Below are positions 1-5,640 of a stretch of DNA of 14,099 bases, in pieces (position 1 is the stretch's first letter; each line of letters begins with the position of its first letter). The notes beneath the pieces were generated by a model that had not been told where the DNA came from, made no database searches, and saw only the letters and a list, made by a program, of their open reading frames with translations. This stretch comes from SMTZ1-83 sp048884925 (GTDB taxonomy: Archaea > Asgardarchaeota > Thorarchaeia > Thorarchaeales > Thorarchaeaceae): the NCBI GenBank assembly GCA_048884925.1, contig JBHLQK010000060.1, forward strand, positions 1 to 14,099, given 5' to 3'. The translations under genes and the position numbers were made by a program.

Positions 1-285
1 CGACTGCAAGTCGACACCGGTCCTGCTCACGCAGGGAGGTGAGAACCTCGCTCTGGAAACAGAAACGATACCCCCAGTCCAGATGTGACGATGATGCGGC
101 AATTCAAGCTGTTGAGAACTGGTCTGGAATGGTTGAAACGGTCCATCACCGGGCAGCAATCTCAAGATTTTGCCATTGACGGTCGACAGGAGGCAAAGGG
201 TAGAGAGCTTAGTCTGATGTCGCAAGACTCCATCTTGGCAACGAGATGGGGTGGAACAGAATCGGGGCTATTCTTCGGACCAGAG
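1..285 (+). ncRNA. rnpB: RNase P RNA, 3' part (5' end cut by window edge)
   Basis: This is the catalytic RNA of ribonuclease P, which removes 5' leaders from pre-tRNAs. Visible elements, in order: two adjacent hairpins like P8/P9 (CCTGC-tcac-GCAGG at 22-35 and GAGGT-gaga-ACCTC at 36-49); the conserved GGAAACAGAAACGAT block (55-69); the GATGATGCGG element (90-99); TTGAAACGG followed by GGGCAGCAA (133-159); the AGGAGGCAAAGGG block (188-200); and the 3' universal block GGAACAGAATCGGGGCTA (253-270), equivalent to bacterial ACAGAACCCGGCUUA that closes P4. The 5' P4 strand (GGAAAGUCC-like) and the 5' half of P1 must lie left of the window. The 3' end near 285 is approximate and is followed closely by the convergent tsr3 stop. 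The order and sequence of these blocks match archaeal type A RNase P RNA as remembered. Any reading frame here is spurious. Confidence 0.9.
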
Positions 286-293
286 CCACCCTC

Positions 294-848
294 TCAGTCA
301 TTCTTCCTGTCCAGCTTTCGATGCTCTCTCATTATCTCAGTTTGAACCTTAACAATATCAGAGCTATTGATGCAGGAGGCATAGGAGTCCAACCACTCCC
401 TGTTTAATGTGATGAATGAATGACCCCACTTGAAGACCGACATCGTGTTTCTGGCACCTTCGATTTCACCAAGTATGTATAATGCTGCGGCAATAGCCTC
501 TGCGGTAGAGAGCTTGATTGGCTTGTACGTATTGATGGGATTAGCGGCAAGGAGGTAGGGAAGAGACCTCTGGTTACTTCCTCGAGATCTCCTGAAGACT
601 TCTTCAGCCTGATTCCATGAGCAGTCTAATGCAACCAGTCCCGATTTGTACACGTAATCATGGTCAGCAGGGGAGAATGCCGTTTCGGACACCGGGTTCA
701 GAATCACCGCACCTCTAGGAATGCGTCGCATGTCCTTTACAATTGTAGCCTTCTTCAGTCTGCCTAGGCGGAGACCTGTGCATTTCTTGGGATCACACTG
801 AGCGGCATGATAGATGATGATCCTTGGAGAGTTAGATTCGCGCACCAT
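294..848 (-). CDS. tsr3: Tsr3-family 16S/18S rRNA aminocarboxypropyltransferase
   Basis: The 184-aa protein belongs to the Tsr3 (DUF367/RLI-like) family. These enzymes transfer the aminocarboxypropyl group of S-adenosylmethionine to a hypermodified pseudouridine of small-subunit rRNA; in archaea the acceptor is the N1-methylpseudouridine equivalent. Family motifs are clear: DPKKCTG at residues 19-25, LNP at 50-52, LDCSW at 74-78, RSLPYLLAANP at 94-104, and LSTAEAIAAALYILG at 113-127. Length is normal for archaeal Tsr3. The ATG start has no convincing Shine-Dalgarno sequence, so a short-leader transcript from the TATA-like element at 889-896 is likely. The gene converges on the RNase P RNA gene and diverges from the zinc protein and tiaS. 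The usual NYG after the ANP motif reads NTY here. Function is inferred from family. Confidence 0.93.
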   Translation of the reverse strand: MVRESNSPRIIIYHAAQCDPKKCTGLRLGRLKKATIVKDMRRIPRGAVILNPVSETAFSPADHDYVYKSGLVALDCSWNQAEEVFRRSRGSNQRSLPYLLAANPINTYKPIKLSTAEAIAAALYILGEIEGARNTMSVFKWGHSFITLNREWLDSYASCINSSDIVKVQTEIMREHRKLDRKND

Positions 849-905
849 AGCAATCCATTATAGTGGCACAACAGATTTCAGGCTTCCCCTTAATTCTCCT
901 AGTGG
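849..905. promoter_or_regulatory. Divergent promoter region, tsr3 / zinc protein-tiaS
   Basis: This 57-bp spacer separates two divergent start codons. On the plus strand a TATA-like TTATAG (858-863) would place transcription near 887-890, about 17 nt ahead of the zinc-protein ATG. On the minus strand GAATTAAG (889-896) would place transcription near 866, about 18 nt ahead of tsr3. Neither start has a strong Shine-Dalgarno sequence, consistent with short leaders. The boxes are read by eye and are not proven. Confidence 0.4.
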
Positions 906-1184
906 ATGAACGAGTTGATGCGCTTTACACCCGGTGAATCATGCGAGATGTGTGGTAAAAATGGGAATGAACTCGAGATTTGTGACCTGTGCGGAGCATT
1001 CAGCTGTAGAGATTGTATAGCGGGGGGAATATGTCTAACATGTCAGGAGGCACGCTGCTTCATCTGTGAAGTACAGCTCTCATCACGTGCCTGCAATGAA
1101 TGCGGCAGACTAGTATGTGAAGACCACGGCACTAAGGAGAATGAGGCCACAATCTGCGAAGTATGTCAGGCGAAACAATCATGA
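906..1184 (+). CDS. Small Cys-rich protein with two tandem treble-clef/B-box-like zinc modules
   Basis: This 92-aa protein is almost entirely zinc-binding motif. Module 1 has CxxC pairs at C13/C16, C26/C29, C34/C37 and C43/C46. Module 2 repeats the layout at C51/C54, C63/C66, C71/H74 and C84/C87. Spacings between pairs are 9-4-5 and 8-4-9. Sixteen ligands could bind four zinc ions, and the pattern suits cross-brace folds such as B-box, RING or PHD. The acidic tail (residues 72-85) is interrupted by the last CxxC. There is no signal peptide or membrane segment. Its TGA overlaps the tiaS ATG (ATGA), so translation is probably coupled and a role in tRNA or RNA metabolism is an inference from context. 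The specific family is not certain. No E3-ligase activity can be claimed from sequence alone. Confidence 0.8.
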   Translation: MNELMRFTPGESCEMCGKNGNELEICDLCGAFSCRDCIAGGICLTCQEARCFICEVQLSSRACNECGRLVCEDHGTKENEATICEVCQAKQS

Positions 1185-2515
1185 TAATCAAAGAGATACA
1201 TCTCGGAATGGATGACATTGATAGTCCGAGAGGAGGTTGTACTACTCATTTCGCCAGTCTTGTTGTAGAGATGTTGTCAAATTGGGGAGCATTATGGATT
1301 GATTATCCGAATCTAATCCGTCTGAATCCAAATATTCCATTCCGAACTCGCGGGAATGGAGCAGTAGCATTGAGATTCAAAATTGAGGCTAACAAAGCCC
1401 GGGATATTCTTCCTGCATTAGAGAAAATGATTGCAGAATATATTGAGATGGACTATCCAAATACCAATCCGGGTGTTGTGCTGGTAGAGGGGAATATTCC
1501 AGCAGAGGTTCACAAATTCTCTGAACGCGCATTGTGGCGGACAATTTCGATTGCCGTTGCAAAACGAGTGCTTGAGAGGACCAGTATCCAACACATCTGC
1601 GACGGAAATGGTCGAGGACTAATTGGTTCACTGGCAGCGGTTGGGAATCGACTCACACAGGACCATACATATGAATTCATAGCTTATCGATCACCTGAGT
1701 CATCGAACCAACCACGCAGAATCTATGAAGGCTCAGTAATAGAAATGAATCGTACAATGGGAGAGAGGTTATTTTCCAGTATCGACCCAAGGACAAATCG
1801 GATGCTCATTGCGCCTCATGGCCCCGATCCAGTTCTATATGGGATTAGAGGTGAGAGCCCTGAGGATGTGATATCTGCGGCCACATTTGTCCAAAGTGAC
1901 TCTTCGATTGAAAGACGAATGGTTTTCAGAAGCAACCAGGGGACTGGGGCTCATCTGAAGTACGTTGTCTACGTAGCTGATTTGAGGCCTTACATGGCTG
2001 CACTGGTGCATGGCGTCATTGATAGAGACCCTATTGCAATGGAGGGAGGACATGTGCTTTTTGGGATTGGAGATTGCTCCGGACGTATTGATTGCGCGGC
2101 CTACGAGCCAACTGGTGAGTTCAGAGAAACTGTAGCCAGATTGAGAAAGGGGGACCAGGCTTTGGTCCATGCGGCTGTGCGTCCTGCTTCAAGAACACAT
2201 GGTCTCACATTGAATATTGAAGGAATTGAAATCATCAAACTAGCGAAAAGAAGCAAGTTGCTGAATCCAATTTGTCCCAGCTGTTCTAAGAGATTGAAGA
2301 GTGCTGGGAGGGGCCAGGGCTTCAAGTGTGCGAATTGTGGTTTCAAGGATCCAGATGGTGCTAAGATAGAGATCCTCCTTGATACTGAACTTGAAGAAAC
2401 TGTGTATCTTCCTCCACCAAGAGCGCAGAGGCATTTGACACGCCCTCTTGAAAGATTGAATCGGATGAATAGTGGGGTGCCAAAGAGTCTAATTGACGAA
2501 TGGCATATCCCGTGA
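1181..2515 (+). CDS. tiaS: tRNA(Ile2) 2-agmatinylcytidine synthetase TiaS
   Basis: TiaS modifies C34 of the CAU-anticodon tRNA-Ile2 with agmatine, using ATP, so that it reads AUA instead of AUG. The 444-aa protein shows the N-terminal kinase-like motif GMDDIDSPRGGCTTH (about residues 9-23), the RTRGNGAV segment, GRGLIGSLAAVGN in the middle, an OB-fold-like stretch near residues 280-330 (GDCSGRIDCAAY), and a C-terminal zinc ribbon CPSC...CANC (365-386). This is the full domain set of archaeal TiaS. I place the start at ATG 1181, not the in-frame ATG at 1163: 1181 forms an ATGA overlap with the upstream gene and puts the conserved first strand close to the N terminus, as in homologues. It is convergent with rps11, with about 33 bp between the stops. 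Confidence 0.95.
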   Translation: MIIKEIHLGMDDIDSPRGGCTTHFASLVVEMLSNWGALWIDYPNLIRLNPNIPFRTRGNGAVALRFKIEANKARDILPALEKMIAEYIEMDYPNTNPGVVLVEGNIPAEVHKFSERALWRTISIAVAKRVLERTSIQHICDGNGRGLIGSLAAVGNRLTQDHTYEFIAYRSPESSNQPRRIYEGSVIEMNRTMGERLFSSIDPRTNRMLIAPHGPDPVLYGIRGESPEDVISAATFVQSDSSIERRMVFRSNQGTGAHLKYVVYVADLRPYMAALVHGVIDRDPIAMEGGHVLFGIGDCSGRIDCAAYEPTGEFRETVARLRKGDQALVHAAVRPASRTHGLTLNIEGIEIIKLAKRSKLLNPICPSCSKRLKSAGRGQGFKCANCGFKDPDGAKIEILLDTELEETVYLPPPRAQRHLTRPLERLNRMNSGVPKSLIDEWHIP

Positions 2516-2548
2516 GTAGAATTGATGTAATAACTGAGAAGATCTAAA

Positions 2549-2950
2549 TTAGACTCTTCTGCCGCGGCGGCCACCCGGCTTCCTTGTCCCGTCATGCGGA
2601 ATGGGTGTGACCTCATCGATGATTCCAATTCTCAGACCTGCTCGGCTCAATGCTCGAATTGCAGCTTGAGCACCAGGTCCGGGTGTCTTTGGACCACTTC
2701 CACCAGGAGCGCGTACTCTGATATGGATTCCATATACTCCTTTGTCTTTGGCCTCTCTTGCGGCCTGAAAAGCTGCCTGCATTGCTGCATGTGGGGAGGA
2801 CTCGTTTCGGTCTGCCTTGACCATCATTCCTCCGCTGTATCTAGCAATGGTTTCAGCACCTGTAATATCAGTGATGTGAACAATCGTATCATTGTAGGAC
2901 GCAAATATGTGGGCAACTGCCCATTTGTCTCGGTCTTCATTTCTACTCAA
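2549..2950 (-). CDS. rps11: 30S ribosomal protein S11 (uS11)
   Basis: The 133-aa uS11 protein lies on the small-subunit platform near the 3' end of 16S rRNA. Recognisable parts are ASYNDTIVHITDITG (residues 18-32), the GGMMVKADR segment, AAMQAAFQAAREAKDKG, and the family-typical basic end GTRKPGGRRGRRV. It starts with TTG (2948-2950), which overlaps the rps4 TGA as TTGA; no in-frame ATG lies near the N terminus. A strong Shine-Dalgarno GAGGTGA is placed 7 nt ahead, inside the rps4 tail, which supports this start. It is the last gene of the rps13-rps4-rps11 run. In many archaea rpoD, L18e, L13 and S9 follow, but here the next gene is tiaS on the opposite strand. Confidence 0.97.
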   Translation of the reverse strand: MSRNEDRDKWAVAHIFASYNDTIVHITDITGAETIARYSGGMMVKADRNESSPHAAMQAAFQAAREAKDKGVYGIHIRVRAPGGSGPKTPGPGAQAAIRALSRAGLRIGIIDEVTPIPHDGTRKPGGRRGRRV

Positions 2951-3618
2951 CGCTTGTCACCTCTCTTTCGGACCTCATCTGGTCCTGGCTTCGATTCTCG
3001 GAACTCGCCAGAGTCAGGCATCCGACGGCGTTCCCGACCCCTGCGATTATCCTCTTCAAAATCATCCTCCGTTCCTTCGACTGTTATCCTCTGAGCTGCT
3101 GCTGAGGCAGCAACGCGTGCTGGATGCGATTCATCGTTTAGGGGAGATTTTGCAATATAGGTGATGCGATTTTCCTCAGCCACTGAGATAAGTCTTGAAG
3201 GTGTTGTGACCTTTGCCTGATTAAGAGCCACATGTCCATGGGTCACAAGCTGTCTAGCATGGTGTGCTGAACTGGCCATGCCCTTCCTAAAGACTATGGT
3301 CTGTAGTCTTCGCTCAAGAACATCTTCGATTGTTAAGTCGAGTACACTATCTAGAGTTGGCTCACCAGTGAGTGCTCCAATTCGGACTAGTTTGCCAATG
3401 AGGTCGGTTTCCAGAGTGGCTCTTTCCTCAGCTGTTAGAGCGAGGAGGCTTCGGGCCTGCCGCCTGTAGCGTGAGAGCTCTGTTTTATGCCTCCATAGCT
3501 CTTTCTTGTTCCTTAAGCCATATGTTCCAATGAACTGCAATTCGCTCTCAAACCTGTCGCTATCGAACGGACGCTTTGGGCTCACGTACTTCTTTTTCTG
3601 GCGCTTTGGATCTCCCAT
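2947..3618 (-). CDS. rps4: 30S ribosomal protein S4 (uS4), archaeal type with charged C-terminal extension
   Basis: uS4 is a primary 16S rRNA-binding protein needed for early small-subunit assembly. The 223-aa sequence begins MGDPKRQKKKY, typical of archaeal/eukaryotic S4/S9. It has the basic ELWRHKTELSRYRRQAR region (about 40-56) and an S4 RNA-binding domain around VLERRLQTIVFRKGMASSAHHARQLVTHGHV (about 100-130). After about residue 175 comes a low-complexity tail with an acidic patch (DDFEED) followed by Arg-rich and Lys-rich sequence. That is some 40 residues longer than a typical archaeal S4 of about 180. The ATG start is preceded by GAGGTAGG 5 nt upstream. It lies 19 nt after the rps13 stop and overlaps rps11, so it sits inside the operon. 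Confidence 0.97.
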   Translation of the reverse strand: MGDPKRQKKKYVSPKRPFDSDRFESELQFIGTYGLRNKKELWRHKTELSRYRRQARSLLALTAEERATLETDLIGKLVRIGALTGEPTLDSVLDLTIEDVLERRLQTIVFRKGMASSAHHARQLVTHGHVALNQAKVTTPSRLISVAEENRITYIAKSPLNDESHPARVAASAAAQRITVEGTEDDFEEDNRRGRERRRMPDSGEFRESKPGPDEVRKRGDKR

Positions 3619-3637
3619 TATATCCTACCTCATTGAT

Positions 3638-4087
3638 CTATACTTTCTTTCGTGATACGCCCACGGCTGCTCCGCCGCGTCCGGTTGTTCTGGTGTGCTG
3701 ACCCCTCACCTTCAGACCGAGAGAATGGCGAACTCCTCTCCATGAACGGATACGCTTCAGACGGTCGATGTCGCTCCGATGTGCAAATTCCAAGTCCGAA
3801 CTTGTGAGATGAAGCATCCTACCACTAGTACGATCTCGTTGTCTATTGACATACCAATGTGGCATTCCAACTCCTACTGGATCTTTCACAATCTTCTCAA
3901 TCTTGCGGATTTGGTCATCTGTTATGTGACCCAGTCGGCTATATGGATCAAGCTCTAGTTGGGTAAGAATCGCCTTCGAGAGCCTTAGACCCACTCCTGT
4001 GATCCGGGTGAGACCTTGGAGTAGATTCTCTTGACCGTCTATATCACGACCGGCTACACGTACGATATGTCGATATTCTTCGGACAT
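3638..4087 (-). CDS. rps13: 30S ribosomal protein S13 (uS13)
   Basis: uS13 sits in the head of the small subunit, touching P-site tRNA and the large subunit. The 149-aa protein shows RVAGRDIDGQ (residues 10-19), the helix-two-turn-helix-like TRITGVGLRLSKAIL (27-41), the RIRSWRGVRHSLGLKVRGQ block, and the archaeal/eukaryotic terminus RTTGRGGAAVGVSRKK. Length is normal. It is the first gene of the ribosomal operon. The ATG is preceded by GAGGTTA about 7 nt upstream, and a TATA-like CTATTATAAGG lies about 55-60 bp ahead. The S13-first order is standard for archaea. Confidence 0.97.
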   Translation of the reverse strand: MSEEYRHIVRVAGRDIDGQENLLQGLTRITGVGLRLSKAILTQLELDPYSRLGHITDDQIRKIEKIVKDPVGVGMPHWYVNRQRDRTSGRMLHLTSSDLEFAHRSDIDRLKRIRSWRGVRHSLGLKVRGQHTRTTGRGGAAVGVSRKKV

Positions 4088-4279
4088 GGTCTATAACCTC
4101 ATTCGGACTGGTCTGAGGCTAGTTCGCTCTTTGGAGTTGCCTTATAATAGTTGCCATCAAGCCGCGCTCTATGATGGATTTTGGACAGAAATGGACGTGT
4201 TCTGTTTTTGGGGGAGTTCAAATTAGACTATACGAACTAACAGCTAGCAGATAGCACGAGGAAGCAGGAGGAATAATTG
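4088..4279. promoter_or_regulatory. Divergent control region, rps13 operon / hypothetical gene
   Basis: This 192-bp spacer separates rps13 (-) and the basic hypothetical protein (+). For rps13 the minus-strand box CTATTATAAGG (plus 4140-4150) predicts a start near 4118 and a leader of about 30 nt that ends in GAGGTTA. For the plus gene, CTATACGA (4228-4235) would give a start near 4257; a strong AGGAGGA Shine-Dalgarno follows at 4266-4272. A T5/G5 run at 4205-4215 has no assigned role. Assignments are by eye. Confidence 0.45.
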
Positions 4280-4702
4280 GTGAAAAATGCACGCCCAGAC
4301 CAATCCGCCAGAGAGAATGAAACAAGAGCCACGTCTTCTTCAATGGCAGATCTGCCAATAATACTCAAAGAACTGCTTGCGGCATCAGTAGGCAACAAAC
4401 AAGGCAGAAAATCAGTCCTTCTGTCATCAAATAGCCTTGCAAATAGACTCATACTAGAGAAATGGGGAATTCGCCCTTCGCAGAGGAAGCGAAACAAGAA
4501 TCTCTTCTCAATCTCTAGAAAGCATTCACGCAGACTCTTTCGTCGACTGCTGAATCGAGGGCGGCTTGAATGGACATCGTGTGATGGAGAGATGGCATTT
4601 GGTGTTTGCAAGTTTGATGAGATAAGGGGGAACCTGATTTTGGGATTTGTTCAACTGGACCCTGATTCACCATGGAACTTACAAAAATGGCGCCCAGGAT
4701 GA
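4280..4702 (+). CDS. Hypothetical basic protein overlapping tRNA-Ser gene
   Basis: I do not recognise this 140-aa protein. A strong Shine-Dalgarno AGGAGGA (4266-4272) stands 7-8 nt ahead of GTG 4280; TTG at 4277 and an internal ATG at 4343 are alternatives. The N-terminal 20 residues are polar and look disordered. Residues 25-60 look helical (LPIILKELLAA and similar). Residues 61-95 are very basic, with many Arg and Lys, which suggests nucleic-acid binding. The last 40 residues are more hydrophobic, with two Cys and several Trp. There is no signal peptide or transmembrane segment. The final five codons and the stop lie inside the 3' end of the convergent tRNA-Ser gene. A competing frame on the opposite strand lacks such a start signal. 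The ORF could be spurious, but the start signal and residue mix favour a real gene. Confidence 0.55.
   Translation: MKNARPDQSARENETRATSSSMADLPIILKELLAASVGNKQGRKSVLLSSNSLANRLILEKWGIRPSQRKRNKNLFSISRKHSRRLFRRLLNRGRLEWTSCDGEMAFGVCKFDEIRGNLILGFVQLDPDSPWNLQKWRPG
4683..4687 (-). terminator. Poly-T terminator of tRNA-Ser
   Basis: Five consecutive T residues on the minus strand directly follow the encoded CCA of the tRNA. A short U-run is the usual archaeal RNA polymerase termination signal. The run is seen; its use is inferred. It lies inside the convergent hypothetical gene. Confidence 0.5.
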
Positions 4703-4807
4703 GATTTGAACTCATGCCTCCTATTGGAGAACAGCTATCTGTACGCCAATCTTCAGACGACTGTTGGTTCCAGGCTGTCGCCGTGAACCGGGCTTGGCTA
4801 CCTGGGC
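4688..4807 (-). tRNA. tRNA-Ser(GGA) with 31-nt intron and encoded CCA
   Basis: The acceptor stem GCCCAGG/CCTGGGC pairs perfectly. The D arm begins GCCAAG and closes with GGC. The anticodon stem ACAGC/GCTGT carries, after splicing, the loop CTGGAAA with anticodon GGA, which reads UCC/UCU serine codons. A long variable arm CTCC-AATA-GGAG identifies a class II tRNA, the T arm is ATGAG-TTCAAAT-CTCAT, the discriminator is G as in serine tRNAs, and CCA is encoded. The intron is 4737-4767 on this strand, between positions 37 and 38. Its 3' bulge reads AT|A, and the CTG of the loop pairs with CAG near the intron end. That is a bulge-helix-bulge with one G-A mismatch. A CCAA/TTGG inner helix is also possible. 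Mature length with CCA is 89 nt. Confidence 0.93.
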
Positions 4808-4835
4808 TTAGCATCTCTCTGCTTGGCTGGACCGG

Positions 4836-4841
4836 TTTTAA
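4836..4841 (-). promoter_or_regulatory. TATA box for tRNA-Ser
   Basis: The minus strand reads CC-TTAAAA-CC, centred about 32 bp ahead of the tRNA 5' end. That would give a leader of only about 5 nt before RNase P cleavage. It sits just downstream of the stop of the QueG-like gene (4861), so the tRNA need not depend on read-through. Confidence 0.55.
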
Positions 4842-4860
4842 GGATGACGCTGTTTGACCT

Positions 4861-5640
4861 TCACTCTAGATTGAATTGCTCTTTGAAGATGCTGTTTCTG
4901 TAACAAGCGTGGATACACTTTCCGCATACTTCGTGCGTGAGTCCCTCAGATTGCAAATACACGAGATATTTCCGACAATTCTCCCTGTAATTAGGTAATG
5001 TTTCACGATTCCTGATGAATGGGCAAACATCTTCACATGCGTGGCACACTCCACATTGAGACTCCATTCTGATAGGGGTTTCAAGAGTAAGATTAGTTAT
5101 CACAGATGCGAACCGTATGGCGCAGCTGAATTTCTCGTTGATGAGCAGGCCATTCTTACCTCTCCATCCCAGGCCAGCCATCTCAGCAACAACGCGATGA
5201 GAAATCGTGAGACCATAGTAGTCAGTCACATTTTTGACCTTGTCAGTAAGCCCATGCAGAGTTGCAGTAATCGGAATGCCATCGAATCGTTCTGCAATGG
5301 CCTGAGCGGTTTGGTTCAATAGTCGATTAAGTCTGTCATACTCCCTGCTATAGAAGTTCCAAAGTTCATAATCGGTCCCATCTTCCGAAGTTCTATTGAT
5401 TGCATCAATTGCAGCGTCCTGATAGGCGATTCCAAATGAGATGATTGAACCTGAATCCATGAATTCGTCGAACTTGTCCGCACTTATTCTCTTGAGCCGT
5501 TCCTGTTGAATGGGCATTAGCTCATCATAGACGTCTTTGAACTTCGCATAGCCCAACACACCCTTGCATGATATTTCATCGAGGTAGTCTTCAAAGAAGC
5601 CTCGAATCGCTTCTTTCATATCCTGAGCCATCATCTTCAC
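4861..5640 (-). CDS. QueG-like double [4Fe-4S] protein (epoxyqueuosine reductase family homologue)
   Basis: This 259-aa protein resembles the catalytic core plus ferredoxin part of epoxyqueuosine reductase QueG. The landmark AGLGWRGKNGLL (residues 155-166) is the QueG-family signature. The iron-sulfur ligands are C196/C199/C202/C206-Pro and C222/C239/C242/C246, enough for two [4Fe-4S] clusters. The catalytic Asp of QueG, 12 residues ahead of the AGLGW motif, aligns with Tyr; the nearest Asp (D140) is two residues too far. It is shorter than bacterial QueG because the C-terminal HEAT-like region is missing. Queuosine is not known as an archaeal modification, so the real substrate is unknown and the name describes homology only. 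The GTG start overlaps the asparaginase TGA (GTGA); ATG 5634 and ATG 5631 are alternatives. AGGGG precedes it. Cobalamin binding cannot be judged here. Confidence 0.82.
   Translation of the reverse strand: MKMMAQDMKEAIRGFFEDYLDEISCKGVLGYAKFKDVYDELMPIQQERLKRISADKFDEFMDSGSIISFGIAYQDAAIDAINRTSEDGTDYELWNFYSREYDRLNRLLNQTAQAIAERFDGIPITATLHGLTDKVKNVTDYYGLTISHRVVAEMAGLGWRGKNGLLINEKFSCAIRFASVITNLTLETPIRMESQCGVCHACEDVCPFIRNRETLPNYRENCRKYLVYLQSEGLTHEVCGKCIHACYRNSIFKEQFNLE

Noticed and set aside
85..345. 86-aa open frame on + strand
   Set aside because: It lies within conserved RNase P RNA blocks and ends inside tsr3; no coding features.
1163..1180. Upstream ATG extending TiaS by six residues
   Set aside because: ATG 1181 gives the ATGA overlap and the family-typical N terminus; 1163 has no better ribosome site.
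4237..4611. 124-aa frame opposite the basic hypothetical protein
   Set aside because: No start signal, Ser/Phe-rich shadow composition, and the plus-strand frame has a strong SD.
4672..4857. 61-aa + strand and 99-aa - strand frames across the tRNA
   Set aside because: They run through the tRNA-Ser gene and its intron; explained by the RNA gene.
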